Source: an uncultured Collinsella sp. | GTDB taxonomy: Bacteria > Actinomycetota > Coriobacteriia > Coriobacteriales > Coriobacteriaceae | NCBI GenBank assembly: GCA_900540995.1 | Contig: UQHO01000015.1 | Coordinates: 1 to 47,072, forward strand | Reading direction: 5' to 3' | DNA: 47,072 bases | Part shown: positions 43,890 to 47,072 of the stretch, one piece after another | How positions within the stretch are numbered: the stretch's first letter is position 1 | Layout: each line of letters begins with the position of its first letter | The notes under the pieces: model-generated | What the model saw: only the letters and a program-made list of their open reading frames with translations | Database searches by the model: none | What the model was told of the DNA's origin: nothing | Program-made: the position numbers and the translations under genes

Positions 43890-44852
43890 CTAGTCCACAA
43901 TGACAAGGAATGTCGTGTAGAGACCCAGATGGAGCCTGTCGCTGTTTTCGATTTCCACTGGGGGATAGATCTTGCCGGGCTCGCGTAGGTCGCGCGGCGG
44001 CTCGATTACGATATCGCCGTCGCCCGCGCCCGATTCGAGCACCGTGCCGTTGGTCGATCCAAGGCCCTGGGCGTACCAGTGCTCACCCTCAAGCCAAATG
44101 CGAAGATGTTCGCGCGATGCGTCGGCGCCCACATCGGTGATGCTGGGCGAGGTTTTGGGCAAGGATCCAATTACCGTGCCACGCGGATCGCGTGTGAGGG
44201 GATGGATTTGCATGTCGACGCAGTTGTCGGCATGTGTCCTGAGCAGACCGAGGTTGGGAGCGACGGCGTGCGGCTGATCCAGACTGCCCATAAAGCCACG
44301 TCCGACGGTAGTTTCGGTGGTGCCAAAGTGCCCACCCGTCTTGCTGTCGCAAAAGCGCTCGACGGTGGCCACGCCCTGAACGGGATCGGCGAGCGCCCCC
44401 GTTGCCACAAAGAGCATAAGGTAAAGCGTGCTTTTCTCACGCACGGCATTGCCGTCAAAGTTGTCGATGCGATTGAGGGCATTTGCATATAGGCGGCTGT
44501 CCAGCTTGTAGCTGGCGAGAGCCGACATCATTTCGTTGGCGGCCGGACCGCGATAGTGCTCGGCGATTGCCCGATAGGCGGACTCGCCGCCGCCGAGCTT
44601 GCTGCAGATTGCCGCGGAAAGGTTGAGCGTGGTGACGGTAAAGTCGCTGTAGATGGCGGGCGCGCACTGGTCAGGCTTGCGATGGACGATGTAACGGGTG
44701 AGATACGAGCGGTTGGAAGAGCATTTCTCGAGCAGGGTACTGCCGAGATAAGAGTTTCCATTGATGAGCATTCGGGCGATCTCGAGATGTTTAAGACCGC
44801 CGAACGAGCGGATATCGTTATAGAGGACCGAGCAAGGCGTCTCTGCTGCCAC
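43890..44852 (-). CDS. FHA-domain protein
   Basis: 320 residues. The C-terminal third is a forkhead-associated domain (DASREHLRIWLEGEHWYAQ and GLGSTNGTVLESG), which binds phosphothreonine. The first about 190 residues are helical and unrecognised (GLKHLEIARMLINGNSYLGS). GTG at 44852 is preferred because AAAGGAGG lies 5 bases upstream; a TTG at 44882 would add ten residues. It precedes the kinase gene on the same strand, so the pair probably forms a signalling unit. Confidence 0.87.
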   Translation of the reverse strand: MAAETPCSVLYNDIRSFGGLKHLEIARMLINGNSYLGSTLLEKCSSNRSYLTRYIVHRKPDQCAPAIYSDFTVTTLNLSAAICSKLGGGESAYRAIAEHYRGPAANEMMSALASYKLDSRLYANALNRIDNFDGNAVREKSTLYLMLFVATGALADPVQGVATVERFCDSKTGGHFGTTETTVGRGFMGSLDQPHAVAPNLGLLRTHADNCVDMQIHPLTRDPRGTVIGSLPKTSPSITDVGADASREHLRIWLEGEHWYAQGLGSTNGTVLESGAGDGDIVIEPPRDLREPGKIYPPVEIENSDRLHLGLYTTFLVIVD

Positions 44853-44959
44853 GGATACCTCCTTTGATTGCTTCCTAGCCAATATGGCGATAGGAATTAA
44901 TGGCTCCCGGTGGGCGACGTATTAAATGGCTGCGCAATATACAGCGTAACCAAAGCAAC

Positions 44960-44987
44960 ATTATAGGCCACATGTTCGAAATTGCAG
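44960..44987 (-). promoter_or_regulatory. Promoter of the FHA/kinase genes
   Basis: On the minus strand CTGCAA (44987-44982) and a perfect TATAAT (44965-44960) are spaced 16 bp. Confidence 0.6.
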
Positions 44988-45030
44988 GAAGACTGAGAGA
45001 TTTGGTTTGGACTGGACGGAAATCCCCCTC

Positions 45031-45089
45031 TGTCTTGTTCTGTAACATTTGGACCCGGTTTTGCCCTGCATCTGTTACAGATTGAGACA
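45031..45089. repeat. Intergenic palindrome, family C copy 5
   Basis: Right arm GTTACAGATTGAGACA (45074-45089) is canonical; the left arm (45031-45046) has two mismatches. Total 59 bases. Confidence 0.88.
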
Positions 45090-45154
45090 ATCGGCCAGGC
45101 CCGCCCCGTCCGCCTCGTCATCTGTGGTTTACGTGGGGGCATACGGAGTGCGGG

Positions 45155-45359
45155 TATACTAACCGGCGGCGAATCTGCTCCATCGCTTAGAGCTGCTGCG
45201 TCTGGACGGCGCGTGATAGGGCTGCCAAAGCGATCGCCAGCGTGCTGAGCAACGTCCTCTCTGTGCGCACCTGTTTTTGTATGTATTAGCGCACTACCAA
45301 GCACGCCCGCGCGGCCGCATGCCGTGCCCATTGCGCGTGCAGATAAGGAACAACAACAT
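45155..45359 (+). promoter_or_regulatory. Helicase promoter and long 5' leader
   Basis: A TATACT -10 box (45155-45160) is followed by about 190 bases before the ATG. The leader can pair ATCGCTT with AAGCGAT (about 45182-45234) and shows no ORF of note. A long structured leader is common for autoregulated DEAD-box genes. No good -35 is seen. Confidence 0.45.
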
Positions 45360-47072
45360 ATGCGTAATTCTGTATCCGACGTCACGGACGCCGAGATTCT
45401 GGACGAGGCCCGCGAGGCCATGACCCAGGCTGCCTTCGATGCCGCCGATGAGGCCAATGCTGCCCAGACCGTCGAGTCCGCTACCGAGAGCCTGCCCGCC
45501 TTTGACGAGCTGGGCCTTTCGGACGAGATGCTTCGTGCTATCGAGAACCTAGGCTACACGGCGCCCACGCCTGTCCAGGCTGGCTCGATCCCCGTGGTGC
45601 TCGAGGGCCGCGACCTGCTTGCCGCTGCTCAGACCGGCACCGGCAAGACGGCCGCCTTCTTGCTGCCGACCATGAACAACCTGGAGCACATCGCTCCGCC
45701 CAAGCCCGTGCGCGAGCGTGGCGGTCGCAACCGCCGTCGCGGCGCCAAGAAGCCCGAGGGCAACGGTCGCGGTCCCTTGATGCTCGTCATCACCCCCACG
45801 CGCGAGCTTGCCCAGCAGATCGACGAGGTCGCGAGCAAGATTGCCGACGTCACTGGCCATGTCGCCGTGACCGTCGTGGGCGGCGTGAGCTACAAGCCGC
45901 AGACCGCGGCGCTCAAGTACGGCTGTGACATCCTGGTCGCTACGCCGGGCCGTCTGGTTGACCTGATCGAGCAGGGCGCCTGCCACCTGGACGAGGTCAA
46001 GGTGCTGGTGCTGGACGAGGCCGACCGCATGCTCGACATGGGCTTTTTGCCCGCCGTCTGCCGCATTGTGCGCGAGACGCCGGCCGAGCGTCAGACGCTG
46101 CTGTTCTCGGCCACGCTCGACGAGGAGGCCGTGGGCGAGATCACCGACCTGGTGAGCGACCCGGCACGCGTGGAGATCGCGCCCGCCACGTCGACCGCCG
46201 ACACCGTCGACCAGTTTGTATTCCCGGTGTCCATCGAGGCCAAGAACAATCTGCTGCCCGAGTTCCTCAAGAAGGAGGGCCCGGAGCGCACCATCGTCTT
46301 TATGCGCACCAAGCACCGCGCCGACAGCTGCTGCCGTCGTCTGGAGCGCAAGGGCATCAAGGCCGCCGCGATTCACGGCAACCGCAGCCAGGCTCAGCGC
46401 GAGCGTGCCCTTTCGGCCTTCCGCGACGGTACCGTCGACGTGTTGGTGGCAACCGACGTGCTCGCCCGCGGCATCGACATCAGCGACGTGCGCTACGTCG
46501 TGAACTTTGACGTGCCGGCCGAGCCGACCGACTACATCCACCGTATTGGCCGTACGGGCCGCGCCGGCGAGCTGGGCTGGGCCATCACGTTTGTGACCGA
46601 GCAGGATGTCGATGAGTTCTACGAGATCGAGAAGCTCATGGACAAGACCGCCGACATCTACGAGGCCGGCGACCTGCATGTGGGCCCCAATCCGCCCGCG
46701 GTTGACCCCGAGCGCGATCCTGCGGCCTTTAAGGTGAAGAAGAAGACCAAGCGCGGCAAGTCCAAGAGCAAGAAGAAGCTTGAGCAGGCGCGTCGCGACG
46801 GCAAACGCAACGGCGACGATTACGGTGATGTGGCCGGTCGTTCCAACCGCGGTCGAGACGAGCGTCGCGGCGACGGTGAGCGTCCGAGCCGTCCCAAGCG
46901 CGGCGGCAAGACCCGCGTGCGCGAGGGCGTTCAGGCTCGCGTGGACGAGGCTGTGGAGAGCGTGGCCCGCGAGGTGGCTGCCGAGGAGCGCGGCGGTGCT
47001 GGTGTCGTTGAGCAGGCCCCGCGCGGCAACCGTGCCGAGCGCCGTGCCAAGCAGTTCCAGGGCGAGGCGCAT
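45360..47072 (+). CDS. DEAD-box ATP-dependent RNA helicase (3' end outside window)
   Basis: RNA-unwinding ATPase, 571 residues visible. An acidic N-terminus (1-45) is followed by the Q motif (FDELGLSDEML...GYTAPTPVQ), motif I AQTGTGKT (90-97), Ia PTRELAQQ (146-153), DEAD (219-222), SAT (250-252) and motif VI HRIGRTGRAG. Between motifs I and Ia lies a basic Arg/Gly insert (about 113-138) that is absent from most DEAD-box cores. The C-terminal tail from about 455 is rich in Lys, Arg and Gly and probably binds RNA. ATG follows AAGGAA. The frame is still open at the window edge. Confidence 0.95.
   Translation, partial: MRNSVSDVTDAEILDEAREAMTQAAFDAADEANAAQTVESATESLPAFDELGLSDEMLRAIENLGYTAPTPVQAGSIPVVLEGRDLLAAAQTGTGKTAAFLLPTMNNLEHIAPPKPVRERGGRNRRRGAKKPEGNGRGPLMLVITPTRELAQQIDEVASKIADVTGHVAVTVVGGVSYKPQTAALKYGCDILVATPGRLVDLIEQGACHLDEVKVLVLDEADRMLDMGFLPAVCRIVRETPAERQTLLFSATLDEEAVGEITDLVSDPARVEIAPATSTADTVDQFVFPVSIEAKNNLLPEFLKKEGPERTIVFMRTKHRADSCCRRLERKGIKAAAIHGNRSQAQRERALSAFRDGTVDVLVATDVLARGIDISDVRYVVNFDVPAEPTDYIHRIGRTGRAGELGWAITFVTEQDVDEFYEIEKLMDKTADIYEAGDLHVGPNPPAVDPERDPAAFKVKKKTKRGKSKSKKKLEQARRDGKRNGDDYGDVAGRSNRGRDERRGDGERPSRPKRGGKTRVREGVQARVDEAVESVAREVAAEERGGAGVVEQAPRGNRAERRAKQFQGEAH

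Noticed and set aside
45549..47072. A 507-codon minus-strand frame at the right edge
   Set aside because: The plus strand encodes all DEAD-box motifs in one open frame from 45360, so the antisense frame is a shadow.

Overview
The window is a high-GC chromosomal segment from a Coriobacteriia-type actinobacterium; a Collinsella-like gut anaerobe fits best. The grounds are gene content only: PTS sugar uptake, a two-gene transketolase, rubredoxin with a flavin reductase, heavy TAG stop usage, FHA/Ser-Thr kinase signalling, and many intergenic hairpins. No database search was possible. I see no prophage, IS transposase, CRISPR array, rRNA or replication origin. Both window edges cut genes: prfB on the left and a DEAD-box helicase on the right.

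Left part (1-9 kb): the 3' part of prfB (RF2) is followed by a LicT-type antiterminator, a beta-glucoside PTS EIIBC, a GH1 6-phospho-beta-glucosidase and an MFS transporter. This operon carries two antiterminator RNA targets, each overlapping a terminator, one before licT and one between licT and the PTS gene. Next come a gene-poor stretch, a two-repeat DUF2798 membrane protein and a YitT-family membrane protein, both with hairpin leaders.

Middle (9-29 kb): split transketolase; ftsE (with a long disordered N-terminal extension) and ftsX; RNase R; a lone serine recombinase; a VanZ-like protein; a complete MurNAc-recycling locus (murR, murQ, EIIBC, mupG); an ArsC/Spx-family protein; tRNA-Gln and tRNA-Glu; a TPR-like gene overlapping smpB; flavin reductase and rubredoxin; and, on the minus strand, gpmA then an Nramp-family Mn transporter.

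Right part (28-47 kb): glutamate synthase gltB-gltD; an unrecognised 235-residue protein; an amidohydrolase; a membrane/zinc-ribbon protein; a minus-strand copper locus (copA, copZ, csoR) with a CsoR-type operator inside the copA promoter, where copA is split by a frameshift at a run of ten G; a minus-strand FHA protein and a transmembrane Ser/Thr kinase with a DUF6273-like outer domain; and the start of a DEAD-box helicase.

The most unusual signals are: an RF2 whose stop-codon discriminator reads Ser-Pro-Thr instead of Ser-Pro-Phe, in a genome segment where TAG is the main stop; the homopolymer-split copA whose halves overlap by ATGA; three families of dispersed intergenic palindromes (two, three, and five-and-a-half copies) plus several single long ones; and a recurring hairpin-plus-T-run leader in front of genes.
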